Positions 1 through 5,036 of a stretch of DNA of 7,157 bases are shown here, piece after piece. A program made the position numbers and the translations under genes. The stretch's first letter is position 1, and each line of letters starts with the position of its first letter. The DNA is from an uncultured Bacilli bacterium. GTDB lineage: Bacteria; Bacillota_I; Bacilli_A; RF39; UBA660. The notes beneath the pieces are model-generated. The model ran no database searches and was not told the DNA's origin. It saw only the letters and a list, made by a program, of their open reading frames with translations. Where the stretch lies: contig CATKEA010000063.1 in the NCBI GenBank assembly GCA_949746915.1, forward strand, positions 1 to 7,157, in the 5' to 3' direction.

Positions 1-26
1 CCTGCTGTCTATGGCACCAATAAATT
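1..26 (-). ncRNA. 5' start of an L10 (rplJL) leader RNA, cut by window edge
   Basis: Downstream of the consensus promoter at 33-61, the minus strand reads GGTGCCATAGACAGCAGG up to the window edge. The GACAGCAGG block resembles the start of the L10 leader found upstream of rplJ-rplL in many Bacillota, where L10(L12)4 binds its own mRNA to limit synthesis. Gene order (rplA, then normally rplJ-rplL) supports this. Only the first bases are visible, so neither the fold nor any terminator can be judged. The 5' end is estimated from the -10 box. Confidence 0.6.
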
Positions 27-32
27 AATTGT

Positions 33-61
33 ATTATATACTAACTATTACTATTTGTCAA
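33..61 (-). promoter_or_regulatory. Consensus sigma-A promoter for rplJL
   Basis: On the minus strand a perfect -35 box TTGACA (56-61) and a perfect -10 box TATAAT (33-38) are separated by exactly 17 bp. The -35 box lies in the last codons of rplA and the rplA stop (51-53) lies in the spacer. It points out of the window towards the expected rplJ-rplL genes and the apparent L10 leader. Both hexamers match consensus in full, so a strong housekeeping promoter is very likely, although it has not been tested. Confidence 0.88.
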
Positions 62-749
62 AAGAATTTGTAACAATTTTAATTCCAGGACCCATAGTAC
101 TAGCTATACTAACATTCTTAATATAGTCTCCCTTTACTGTTGAAGGTTTAACTTTTAACAATGCTGCAACAAAAGCCTCTAAATTTTCTTTTAATTGATC
201 TTCTCCAAATGAAGTTTTACCAATAATTCCATGTACATTACCATAACTATCAGTTCTATATTCTACACGTCCAGCTTTTACTTCTTGAACAGCTTTTGCT
301 ACATCAACAGTAACAGTTCCAGTTTTAGGATTTGGCATTAATCCTTTAGGTCCTAAAATTCTACCTAATTTACCAAGAAGTGGCATCATATCTGGAGTTG
401 CTATCATTACATCAAAATCAAACCAATTTTCTTTTTCGATTTTTTGTAACATATCAACATCACCAACATAATCTGCTCCAGCTTCTTTTGCTTTAGTAGC
501 ATTTTCACCTTTAGCAATAACTAAAACTCTTTTAGTTTTTCCTGTACCATGTGGTAATACAATAGCACCTCTTAATTGTTGATCAGCCTTTTTAGTATCA
601 AGATTTAAACGAACTGCAACTTCAATAGTAGAATCAAACTTACTAACAGAAGTTTCTTTTACTAATTTTACGGCTTCATCTTTAGTATAAATTTTTCCTT
701 TTTCTACTTTTCCTAAAGCTTCAACATATTTTTTTCCTCTTTGTTTCAC
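51..749 (-). CDS. rplA: 50S ribosomal protein L1
   Basis: Large-subunit protein that binds 23S rRNA helices 76-78, forms the mobile L1 stalk and helps release deacylated tRNA from the E site. In many bacteria it also represses its own mRNA. The 232-residue product has the usual full length. The family signature [16 protein letters not shown] lies at about 132-147, the LPHGTGK segment at about 65-71, and the C-terminal TMGPG at about 218-222. The start is GTG, 7 nt behind a strong AAGGAGG (757-763). It follows rplK by 93 bp, and that gap holds an L1-like RNA element ending at this ribosome binding site, which suggests translational autoregulation. Its 3' end overlaps the next promoter. Identification is secure. 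Confidence 0.98.
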   Translation of the reverse strand: MKQRGKKYVEALGKVEKGKIYTKDEAVKLVKETSVSKFDSTIEVAVRLNLDTKKADQQLRGAIVLPHGTGKTKRVLVIAKGENATKAKEAGADYVGDVDMLQKIEKENWFDFDVMIATPDMMPLLGKLGRILGPKGLMPNPKTGTVTVDVAKAVQEVKAGRVEYRTDSYGNVHGIIGKTSFGEDQLKENLEAFVAALLKVKPSTVKGDYIKNVSIASTMGPGIKIVTNSFDK

Positions 750-756
750 TTTAATT

Positions 757-829
757 CCTCCTTATGTGGTTATAAACGGACAGTACTTAATGCGGACTCT
801 TCCTCCCACATAGGTAATAAACCTATATG
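757..829 (-). promoter_or_regulatory. L1-type binding site / leader structure before rplA, with competing hairpin
   Basis: In the minus-strand RNA, UAUGUGG (806-812) pairs with CCACAUA (763-769) in a perfect 7-bp helix. Inside it is a lopsided loop, with GA on the 5' side and GUUUAUAA on the 3' side. A second helix follows: GGA (801-803) with UCC (778-780), then AGU (796-798) with ACU (782-784). This two-helix layout with a short GA side resembles the L1 site of 23S rRNA (GGUGGGAG...GAAAUACCACC) and known L1 mRNA sites. The rplA ribosome binding site begins at the helix's 3' end, so L1 bound here could block translation. A second hairpin (807-829) uses the same AUGUG bases. Confidence 0.65.
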
Positions 830-842
830 TTTTAAATTAATA

Positions 843-1268
843 TTAATCTTCTACTTTAATTCCCATGTTACGAGCAGTACCTTCAACAATTTTCATTGCT
901 TCTTCTACTGTGTAAGCATTTAAATCAGGTAATTTTGTTTCTGCAATTTCTCTTAATTGCGCAGTAGTAATTGTTCCAACAGGCTCATTGACACCTTTAA
1001 CAGAACCCTTTGCAATTTTTGCAGCCTTCTTAAGTAAAAATGCAGCTGGTGGAGTCTTAACTACAAAGTCGAACGTTCTATCATCATAAATAGAAATTTC
1101 TACTGGTAATATATCTCCCATATGATCTCTAGTTGCATCATTATACTTAGTACAAAATTCTTGTAAGTTAATTCCTGCTGGTCCTAAAACAGTTCCAACT
1201 GGTGGAGCTGGTGTAGCTTTTCCAGCAGCAATTTGTAATTTAACTTTTTTTACAACTTCTTTTGCCAC
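843..1268 (-). CDS. rplK: 50S ribosomal protein L11
   Basis: Large-subunit protein that, with L10 and L12, forms the GTPase-associated stalk base on 23S rRNA. It takes part in elongation-factor function and in RelA-type stringent signalling. The N-terminal domain carries the conserved PAPPVG (about 20-25) next to GPAGIN. The C-terminal rRNA-binding domain includes [12 protein letters not shown] and the ending ARNMGI. I choose GTG at 1268, not the in-frame GTG at 1277: the upstream GTG is part of the AGGAGGTG ribosome binding site, while 1268 lies 6 nt after it. This gives the typical [19 protein letters not shown]-terminus and 141 residues, the usual family length. It has its own promoter (1404-1432) and leader, and is followed by rplA. 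Confidence 0.97.
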   Translation of the reverse strand: MAKEVVKKVKLQIAAGKATPAPPVGTVLGPAGINLQEFCTKYNDATRDHMGDILPVEISIYDDRTFDFVVKTPPAAFLLKKAAKIAKGSVKGVNEPVGTITTAQLREIAETKLPDLNAYTVEEAMKIVEGTARNMGIKVED

Positions 1269-1274
1269 GAAAAA

Positions 1275-1282
1275 CACCTCCT
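1275..1282 (-). promoter_or_regulatory. rplK ribosome binding site (decides the start)
   Basis: The minus strand reads AGGAGGTG, then TTTTTC, then GTG at 1268. The last three bases of this site are themselves an in-frame GTG (1277), which would add three residues (MFF). Because that codon lies within the Shine-Dalgarno pairing region, the downstream GTG is the credible start. Confidence 0.85.
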
Positions 1283-1306
1283 ATAAATTTTTATTTCGTT
1301 TTCGCG

Positions 1307-1370
1307 AGTGGTCCAAATAGCTAACATTTCCGCATCTTGTCTTTTCAAACAACTTCGTTTGCTTCCCACT
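1307..1370 (-). promoter_or_regulatory. L1-type binding site in the rplK leader
   Basis: In the minus-strand RNA, AGUGG (1366-1370) pairs with CCACU (1307-1311). The next bases are GA on the 5' side and AUUUGGA on the 3' side. A second helix follows: AGC (1361-1363) with GCU (1319-1321), an A-A mismatch, then AAC (1357-1359) with GUU (1323-1325). The enclosed bases can form a small hairpin with CAAAC and GUUUG arms as an alternative. The layout matches the element before rplA and resembles the L1 site of 23S rRNA. In E. coli L1 represses from the rplK leader, so placement is also as expected. The structure was paired by eye; binding is inferred. Confidence 0.6.
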
Positions 1371-1378
1371 AATTTTGT

Positions 1379-1396
1379 CTATATAAAACAATATAG
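1379..1396 (-). other. Hairpin near the 5' end of the rplK-rplA transcript
   Basis: A perfect 6-bp stem with CTATAT and ATATAG arms and a 6-nt loop sits just downstream of the rplK -10 box. No U-run follows, so it is not a terminator. It could protect the 5' end of the mRNA or be a chance AT-rich palindrome. Confidence 0.35.
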
Positions 1397-1403
1397 CCCC
1401 TAA

Positions 1404-1432
1404 ATAATAACACTAAACTCTAATTAAATCAA
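1404..1432 (-). promoter_or_regulatory. Extended -10 promoter for rplK-rplA
   Basis: On the minus strand, -35 TTGATT (1427-1432) and -10 TATTAT (1404-1409) are separated by 17 bp. A TG at 1411-1412, one base before the -10 box, makes it an extended -10 promoter. Initiation would fall near the GGGG run at 1397-1400, giving a leader of about 130 nt before rplK. No terminator is visible after nusG, so readthrough from secE-nusG may add to expression. The 191-bp nusG-rplK gap is otherwise filled by this leader. Confidence 0.8.
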
Positions 1433-1468
1433 GCATTTATTAAAGTTTTCCACATTTTTTATCCAAAT

Positions 1469-2014
1469 TTATTTCCCATTAGTCAATTCTATCTCATTAA
1501 GACCAACTTCAACTGAAGTTTCTTGACCAAATAATTCAACAGACAAAGTAATTTTTTGATTTGGTACATCTATAGCCTCTACCTTACCAAACATCCCAAC
1601 AAATGGTTCAACAACAATTCTAACTGTTGCACCAACTTCTAACTCTTTATTAACATCAAATCTACTAATACCCATAGTTGTAAGAATATTATCAACTTCA
1701 TATGGTTGAAGTGGTGTTGGTTTAGCCCCTTTTCCACTAGATCCAATAAATCCTGTTACACCAGGTGTATTACGAACTACATACCATGCTTCATCACTCA
1801 TAACCATTTCAACCAAAATATATCCTGGAAACATCTTTCTAAGTTTTTCCTTTTTGACTCCATCCTTGTTAACTTCTACTTCTGTTTGCTCAGGAACAAC
1901 TACACGAAAAATATAATCTTGCATATCCATAGATTCAGCACGCATCTCTAACTTTTCCTTTACCTTATTCTCATGTCCAGAATAAGTATTAACTACATAC
2001 CATTGCTTATCCAT
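1469..2014 (-). CDS. nusG: Transcription termination/antitermination factor NusG
   Basis: RNA polymerase-bound factor of the NusG/Spt5 family that affects pausing, elongation and termination and can couple transcription to translation. The NGN domain begins at WYVVNTYSGHENKV (about 5-18) and carries the conserved FPGYILVEM (about 62-70) and RNTPGVTGFIG (about 81-91). A KOW domain follows (about 127-160) with VEPFVGMFGKVEAID. The 181-residue length is normal, with no inserted domain. The ATG start is 3 nt after the secE stop, and the GGGTG ribosome binding site lies inside the end of secE, so the two are probably translationally coupled. Identification is secure. Confidence 0.98.
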   Translation of the reverse strand: MDKQWYVVNTYSGHENKVKEKLEMRAESMDMQDYIFRVVVPEQTEVEVNKDGVKKEKLRKMFPGYILVEMVMSDEAWYVVRNTPGVTGFIGSSGKGAKPTPLQPYEVDNILTTMGISRFDVNKELEVGATVRIVVEPFVGMFGKVEAIDVPNQKITLSVELFGQETSVEVGLNEIELTNGK

Positions 2015-2017
2015 AAC

Positions 2018-2350
2018 TTACACCCACATCTTTATAGCTGCAACTATTAAGTTTATAAGTGAAAAATAAATTCCAAAAAACAATACAAACGAAATAGTAG
2101 CAACAGAATACTTAATCATTTCTTTTTTACTTGGCCATTTTACCTTTGAAACCTCAGAATTAACATTATTAAAAAATTTAAAAATACCTTTTTTTTCCTT
2201 AGAAGATTTATTCTTCTTAGATTTTGTATCACTTTTCTTTTTTTCTTTAGGTTCCTTCTTTTCTTCAACTTTTGGAGTTGTTTTCTTTACTTTTTTTAAT
2301 TCTTCATCAATATCTAGAACTTCTCTTGTTGATTTAACAACTTTTGCCAT
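2018..2350 (-). CDS. secE: Preprotein translocase subunit SecE, with lysine-rich N-terminal extension
   Basis: Essential small membrane subunit that clamps SecY in the SecYEG channel. Residues 55-110 form the SecE domain: an amphipathic stretch with NNVNSEVSKVKWPSKKEM (61-78), then one hydrophobic segment (about 80-107). That is the one-helix form usual in Bacillota. Residues 1-54 are an extremely charged, K/E/S-rich, low-complexity extension that makes the protein 110 residues rather than the roughly 60 of B. subtilis SecE. The ATG start has a good AAGGTGG site (2358-2364). It lies directly downstream of a terminator/promoter region and 3 nt before nusG, its usual partner. Identification is secure; the extension's role is unknown. 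Confidence 0.96.
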   Translation of the reverse strand: MAKVVKSTREVLDIDEELKKVKKTTPKVEEKKEPKEKKKSDTKSKKNKSSKEKKGIFKFFNNVNSEVSKVKWPSKKEMIKYSVATISFVLFFGIYFSLINLIVAAIKMWV

Positions 2351-2383
2351 TTTTTACCCACCTTTTAAAGTAATATTTTTTCT

Positions 2384-2432
2384 AAAATAAAAAACACTTT
2401 TTCGTGTCACCATTAAAATAACACAAAAAAGT
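2384..2432 (-). terminator. Intrinsic terminator after the sigma-factor operon
   Basis: In the minus-strand RNA, ACUUUUUUGUGU (2421-2432) pairs with ACACGAAAAAGU (2396-2407). This is a 12-bp stem with one G-U pair and a 13-nt loop. A G and the run TTTTTTATTTT follow (2384-2394). There is no T-run on the other strand, so it acts only on minus-strand transcription. It lies 36 nt after the stop of the tail-anchored protein gene and just before secE. The stem is AU-rich, so termination may be partial. Confidence 0.8.
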
Positions 2433-2457
2433 ATAATAGTCAATAATTATTAGTAAA
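2415..2457 (-). promoter_or_regulatory. Candidate secE-nusG promoter(s) overlapping the terminator
   Basis: Two sigma-A-like arrangements are visible on the minus strand. One is TTGACT (2438-2443), 17 bp, TATTTT (2415-2420). The other is TTTACT (2452-2457), 16 bp, TATACT (2430-2435). In the second, initiation would fall inside the first terminator arm, so transcripts started here could not form the full hairpin while readthrough transcripts could. Something must restart transcription for secE, and this is the only promoter-like sequence in the 118-bp gap. Which version is used cannot be decided by reading. Confidence 0.55.
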
Positions 2458-2468
2458 AACTATCAAAC

Positions 2469-3050
2469 CTAAAACACCTTAATAGAAAAAAACAATAACA
2501 TCATTATAAGTGTTAATGACATAATAGAAAACAAAATAACATAACTAGCAACACCCAATTCACTGTTCATAGTAGAATTTTTATTATTATCTTCTAATTT
2601 AGATATTCTTCCATCTACATAATCACAATAATAAAACATATTCCCACTAGAAAAAACACTTTTATAATAATCTCTATCAATATCTATAAATATATTTAAA
2701 TTATCTCCAATACTATTTTTAACAACATCCATATTTAATAAGCCATTTTCCAAATCATAATCATCTAAGAATAAGCAAAAAGCAAGTAATGACAACTTTT
2801 TTATATCATTAATCTTAAAAGTAATAATATCAGAAAGTGGAATCTGTCCAAAACGTCTATACTTTGTAAATACAACATCTGTTGGATTTGTCCAACATAC
2901 ACTTATAGTTCTAGGTGAAAAATCATCTATATATTCGCCATTTTGATGATGCCTTTTCATATCTTTTGAAAGATTATACAAAATATTTCTAATTTCTTCC
3001 TTACTACGATAACTTCTCCTATATTCAATTAAATTTACCCTATTATCCAT
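2469..3050 (-). CDS. Uncharacterised tail-anchored membrane protein, possible degenerate kinase-like domain
   Basis: I do not recognise this 193-residue protein. It has a polar, presumably cytoplasmic part (1-165) and one hydrophobic segment at the C-terminus (about 166-191), with no signal peptide. This is the shape of a tail-anchored protein. Residues 35-51 (HQNGEYIDDFSPRTISV) resemble a kinase catalytic-loop pattern (HxxGxxxxDxxPxNIxV), with Thr instead of the usual Asn. DIKKLSLLAFCLFL (82-95) resembles the kinase alpha-F helix. No N-lobe, glycine loop or DFG is visible, so activity is unlikely; the similarity is inference. The ATG follows AGGTGA by 7 nt. It lies 33 bp after the sigma gene and before a terminator, so it is probably co-transcribed with it. 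An anti-sigma role is possible but unproven. Confidence 0.85.
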   Translation of the reverse strand: MDNRVNLIEYRRSYRSKEEIRNILYNLSKDMKRHHQNGEYIDDFSPRTISVCWTNPTDVVFTKYRRFGQIPLSDIITFKINDIKKLSLLAFCLFLDDYDLENGLLNMDVVKNSIGDNLNIFIDIDRDYYKSVFSSGNMFYYCDYVDGRISKLEDNNKNSTMNSELGVASYVILFSIMSLTLIMMLLFFSIKVF

Positions 3051-3083
3051 ATAATATTCACCTATTATAAGTATATCATAAAT

Positions 3084-3707
3084 TTAAACTTTTTTATAAG
3101 ACAAAAGAAATTTTCTAAATTCTTTTTTCAATTTATATATTCTTCTACTAATAAATGTTGAATCAACATCTAAAAGACTCGATATCTCCCTGTTTTTAAA
3201 TCCATTCATCCTAAGTTCAAAAATAATAGAATCCTCAAACTTTAAATTATATAAATATTCTTTTACTAAATAACTAATTTCACTTTCTAATAAATAATCA
3301 TAAGGTGTTAATGCATCATTATCAGATATTAAATATAAATATTCACTACCATCACTTGTAACTTCATTCAACGATAATGAATTATTAAGAGTATAAGCAC
3401 CCTTACTATTAGAAAGTCTAAGTAAATTATTCATTCGGCCACGTATACAAAAATCAACATAAGTATAAAACAAGGTATCATGAGAAGTACTATAAGTTCT
3501 AAGTGCTCTATATATTGCATACATTCCTTCCTGTATTAAATCATCAATTTCAATACCATATCTTTTAGCAACCGAAATATATCTCTTTGCATAACTTTTT
3601 ACAATTGGCATATATTTCTGATACAAAATATCAAGAGCATCATCATTATTCTCCTCAATCATATACATAATCTCATAATCATTATAATTTTTGTAATCCA
3701 TTTTCAT
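3084..3707 (-). CDS. SigH-like sigma-70 family RNA polymerase sigma factor
   Basis: Promoter-recognition subunit of RNA polymerase. Region 2 spans about 27-98, with the core-binding signature IDDLIQEGMYAIYRAL (54-69) and the -10-recognising FYTYVDFCIRGRMNNLLR (80-97). Region 4 spans about 150-200, with a helix-turn-helix (NREISSLLDVDSTFISRRI, about 172-190). Region 3 is short or absent. The 207-residue length and position after rlmB match sigH (spo0H) of Bacillota, but the sequence looks divergent, so I give no symbol. The ATG lies 2 nt after the rlmB stop, with its AAAGGG site inside rlmB; a second ATG two codons later is also usable. The yacP/rae1 gene often found between rlmB and sigH is absent. 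Its target promoters cannot be inferred. Confidence 0.88.
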   Translation of the reverse strand: MKMDYKNYNDYEIMYMIEENNDDALDILYQKYMPIVKSYAKRYISVAKRYGIEIDDLIQEGMYAIYRALRTYSTSHDTLFYTYVDFCIRGRMNNLLRLSNSKGAYTLNNSLSLNEVTSDGSEYLYLISDNDALTPYDYLLESEISYLVKEYLYNLKFEDSIIFELRMNGFKNREISSLLDVDSTFISRRIYKLKKEFRKFLLSYKKV

Positions 3708-3709
3708 CC

Positions 3710-4411
3710 CTATCCCTTTTGTTGTCTAACCGCCTCATAAATCATAAGTGCTGCTGCTACTGAAGCATTTAAACTATTAACTTTTCCATACATAGGGATT
3801 CTAGCTATAAAATCACATTCTTTTCTAATTAATTTACTAATCCCGTTACCTTCATTACCAATAACCAAAACAACTTTACCTCGATAGTCTAATTCTTTAT
3901 AATCAACACTATCAGTCATATCAGTACCAATAATCCAATAACATTCTTTTTTTAACTTATCTAATGCTTGTTTTAAATTAGTAACCATACAAATTGGTAT
4001 ATTATTAACAGCACCTACACTTGTTTTCATAACTGTTGAATTTACAGATACACTTCTATCTTTTGGAATAACTATTCCAGAAATACCAGCTGCCTCACAA
4101 GTTCTAATAATAGCACCTAAATTATGTGGATCTTCTAAATGATCTAACAAAACAATAATTGAATTATCATCTTCTATAATATCATCTAAATCACTATACC
4201 TAAAATCCTCTACATCAAGTATTATACCTTGATGATTTCCACTTGCAAGTTCAGAAATTTTAAATTTATCCACATATTCTGTGGAAATTTTCTTTTTTTG
4301 TAATAAACTAAGTAATTTTTCATCTGCAAATCCATCCTGTAAAATAGCTTTTTTAACTTTTTTATTTTCCTCCAAAAAAGATAATGCTACATTTTTTCCA
4401 TAAACCAACAT
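3710..4411 (-). CDS. rlmB: 23S rRNA (guanosine-2'-O)-methyltransferase RlmB-type, SpoU/TrmH family
   Basis: SAM-dependent enzyme expected to methylate the 2'-O of G2251 (E. coli numbering) in the 23S rRNA P loop. An N-terminal RNA-binding domain (about 1-75) begins with LVYGKNVAL and ends near SGNHQGI. The knotted SPOUT catalytic domain carries motif 1 DPHNLGAIIRT (94-104, with N97 and R103), motif 2 VIGNEGNGIS (183-192) and motif 3 IPMYGKVNSLNASVAAAL (205-222). The 233-residue length is normal. The ATG is 3 nt after the mrnC stop, with AGGTG in the end of mrnC, so coupling is likely. The mrnC-rlmB-sigH order is the classical Bacillota arrangement. Related tRNA methylases share these motifs, but context favours RlmB. 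Confidence 0.94.
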   Translation of the reverse strand: MLVYGKNVALSFLEENKKVKKAILQDGFADEKLLSLLQKKKISTEYVDKFKISELASGNHQGIILDVEDFRYSDLDDIIEDDNSIIVLLDHLEDPHNLGAIIRTCEAAGISGIVIPKDRSVSVNSTVMKTSVGAVNNIPICMVTNLKQALDKLKKECYWIIGTDMTDSVDYKELDYRGKVVLVIGNEGNGISKLIRKECDFIARIPMYGKVNSLNASVAAALMIYEAVRQQKG

Positions 4412-4414
4412 ATC

Positions 4415-4789
4415 TTAAACACCTACTATTCTATCCATTATTTCATCTATTCTAGAAGTATTACCAACTAAATCTAAATAACCAATCAAAGCTTCTAAAC
4501 CAGTTGCATATTTATAAGTAATGATATCACAACTTTTAGGATGACTCTTACTTTTATAATTTCTAGCTCTCATAATAACAGAAATTTCTTCTTCGGTAAA
4601 AAAATCTTCCTCTAACAATTTTTTAATAAACGCAGCCTGACTTTTAGCACTTACATAATTAGTAGCCTTTACTTGCAAATCATTAACATTCGAAATATTT
4701 TTACTAATCAAGTATCTTCTAATATAATTTTCATAAATTGTATCACCAAGATAAGCAAGTACTAACACATTAACTTCTAAAACATTCAA
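4415..4789 (-). CDS. mrnC: Mini-ribonuclease III (Mini-III)
   Basis: Dimeric RNase III-like enzyme without a double-stranded-RNA-binding domain, which in B. subtilis trims 23S rRNA precursor ends. The whole 124 residues form one RNase III domain. LAYLGDTIYE (11-20) holds the conserved acidic D16, YVSAKSQA lies at 45-52, and GLEALIGYL (97-105) holds the conserved E99. The start is TTG at 4789, 5 nt after GGTGAT. The ATG at 4785 is out of frame and meets a stop at once. It is followed after 3 nt by rlmB, which also acts on 23S rRNA. Transcription probably starts in the 4790-5003 gap because a terminator precedes it. Confidence 0.94.
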   Translation of the reverse strand: MNVLEVNVLVLAYLGDTIYENYIRRYLISKNISNVNDLQVKATNYVSAKSQAAFIKKLLEEDFFTEEEISVIMRARNYKSKSHPKSCDIITYKYATGLEALIGYLDLVGNTSRIDEIMDRIVGV

Positions 4790-5003
4790 TTCAAATCACC
4801 ACCAAAAGTATAACATAAATAACAATTGGACAAAAGAAAAAATTTCGATTTGCTCATCTTAACAGGCATACTAAATCTTCATACTTCACATAAAAGTAAA
4901 TTTTTTATCTATACAATTAATATTGTACTTTCTATATCTGGACTTTCATTATTTATACACCACCATAAAATCTTACATTTTAAAGCCTTATTAATTTTCA
5001 TAC
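4790..5003. other. Gap between the peptidase terminator and mrnC
   Basis: No supported gene lies here. On the minus strand it holds a possible promoter just past the terminator (4977-5005) and an imperfect dyad with TACAAT and ATTGTA arms around TAAT (4912-4927). Near mrnC there is an extended -10-like TGTTATACT (4807-4815), which seems too close to the ribosome binding site to be useful. The plus-strand reading frame here (TTG at 4826) has no ribosome binding site and runs into the peptidase gene. Confidence 0.5.
4912..4927. repeat. Short dyad, TACAAT / ATTGTA
   Basis: Two 6-bp inverted arms flank a 4-bp centre. It could be a repressor operator for mrnC-rlmB-sigma or a small hairpin, but such palindromes arise often in AT-rich DNA. 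No matching copy was noticed elsewhere in the window. Confidence 0.3.
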
Positions 5004-5005
5004 AA
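4977..5005 (-). promoter_or_regulatory. Candidate promoter for mrnC-rlmB-sigma
   Basis: On the minus strand TTGTAT (5000-5005), 17 bp and TAAAAT (4977-4982) fit sigma-A spacing. The -10 box matches 5 of 6, but the -35 box only 3 of 6. The -35 box begins in the T-run of the preceding terminator. It would give a leader of about 180 nt before mrnC. A promoter is expected in this gap, but this one is weak by eye. Confidence 0.35.
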
Positions 5006-5036
5006 AATAAAAGAATGACACAATTATTTGTCATCC
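5004..5036 (-). terminator. Intrinsic terminator overlapping the end of the zinc peptidase gene
   Basis: In the minus-strand RNA, GGAUGACA (5029-5036) pairs with UGUCAUUC (5013-5020). This is an 8-bp stem with one G-U pair and an 8-nt loop, followed at once by TTTTATTTT. The peptidase stop codon (5024-5026) is in the loop, so translating ribosomes would cover the hairpin. It separates cysS-peptidase from mrnC onward. Confidence 0.75.

Noticed and set aside
741..923. Plus-strand reading frame across the rplA-rplK gap
   Set aside because: Overlaps two secure ribosomal genes and the leader; no start signal or domain.
1706..1951. Plus-strand reading frame inside nusG
   Set aside because: Shadow of nusG in the opposite strand, of low-complexity composition and with no start signal.
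3051..3083. TATAAT in the gap between the sigma gene and the tail-anchored protein gene
   Set aside because: No acceptable -35 box at 16-18 bp, and the start point would fall in the ribosome binding site. It is better explained by AT-rich sequence.
4909..5001. Short minus-strand ATG frame of 30 codons (MKINKALKCK...) in the gap before mrnC
   Set aside because: No ribosome binding site precedes it. The same frame continues past stops as further short stretches, so it could be a decayed gene, but nothing in it is recognisable.
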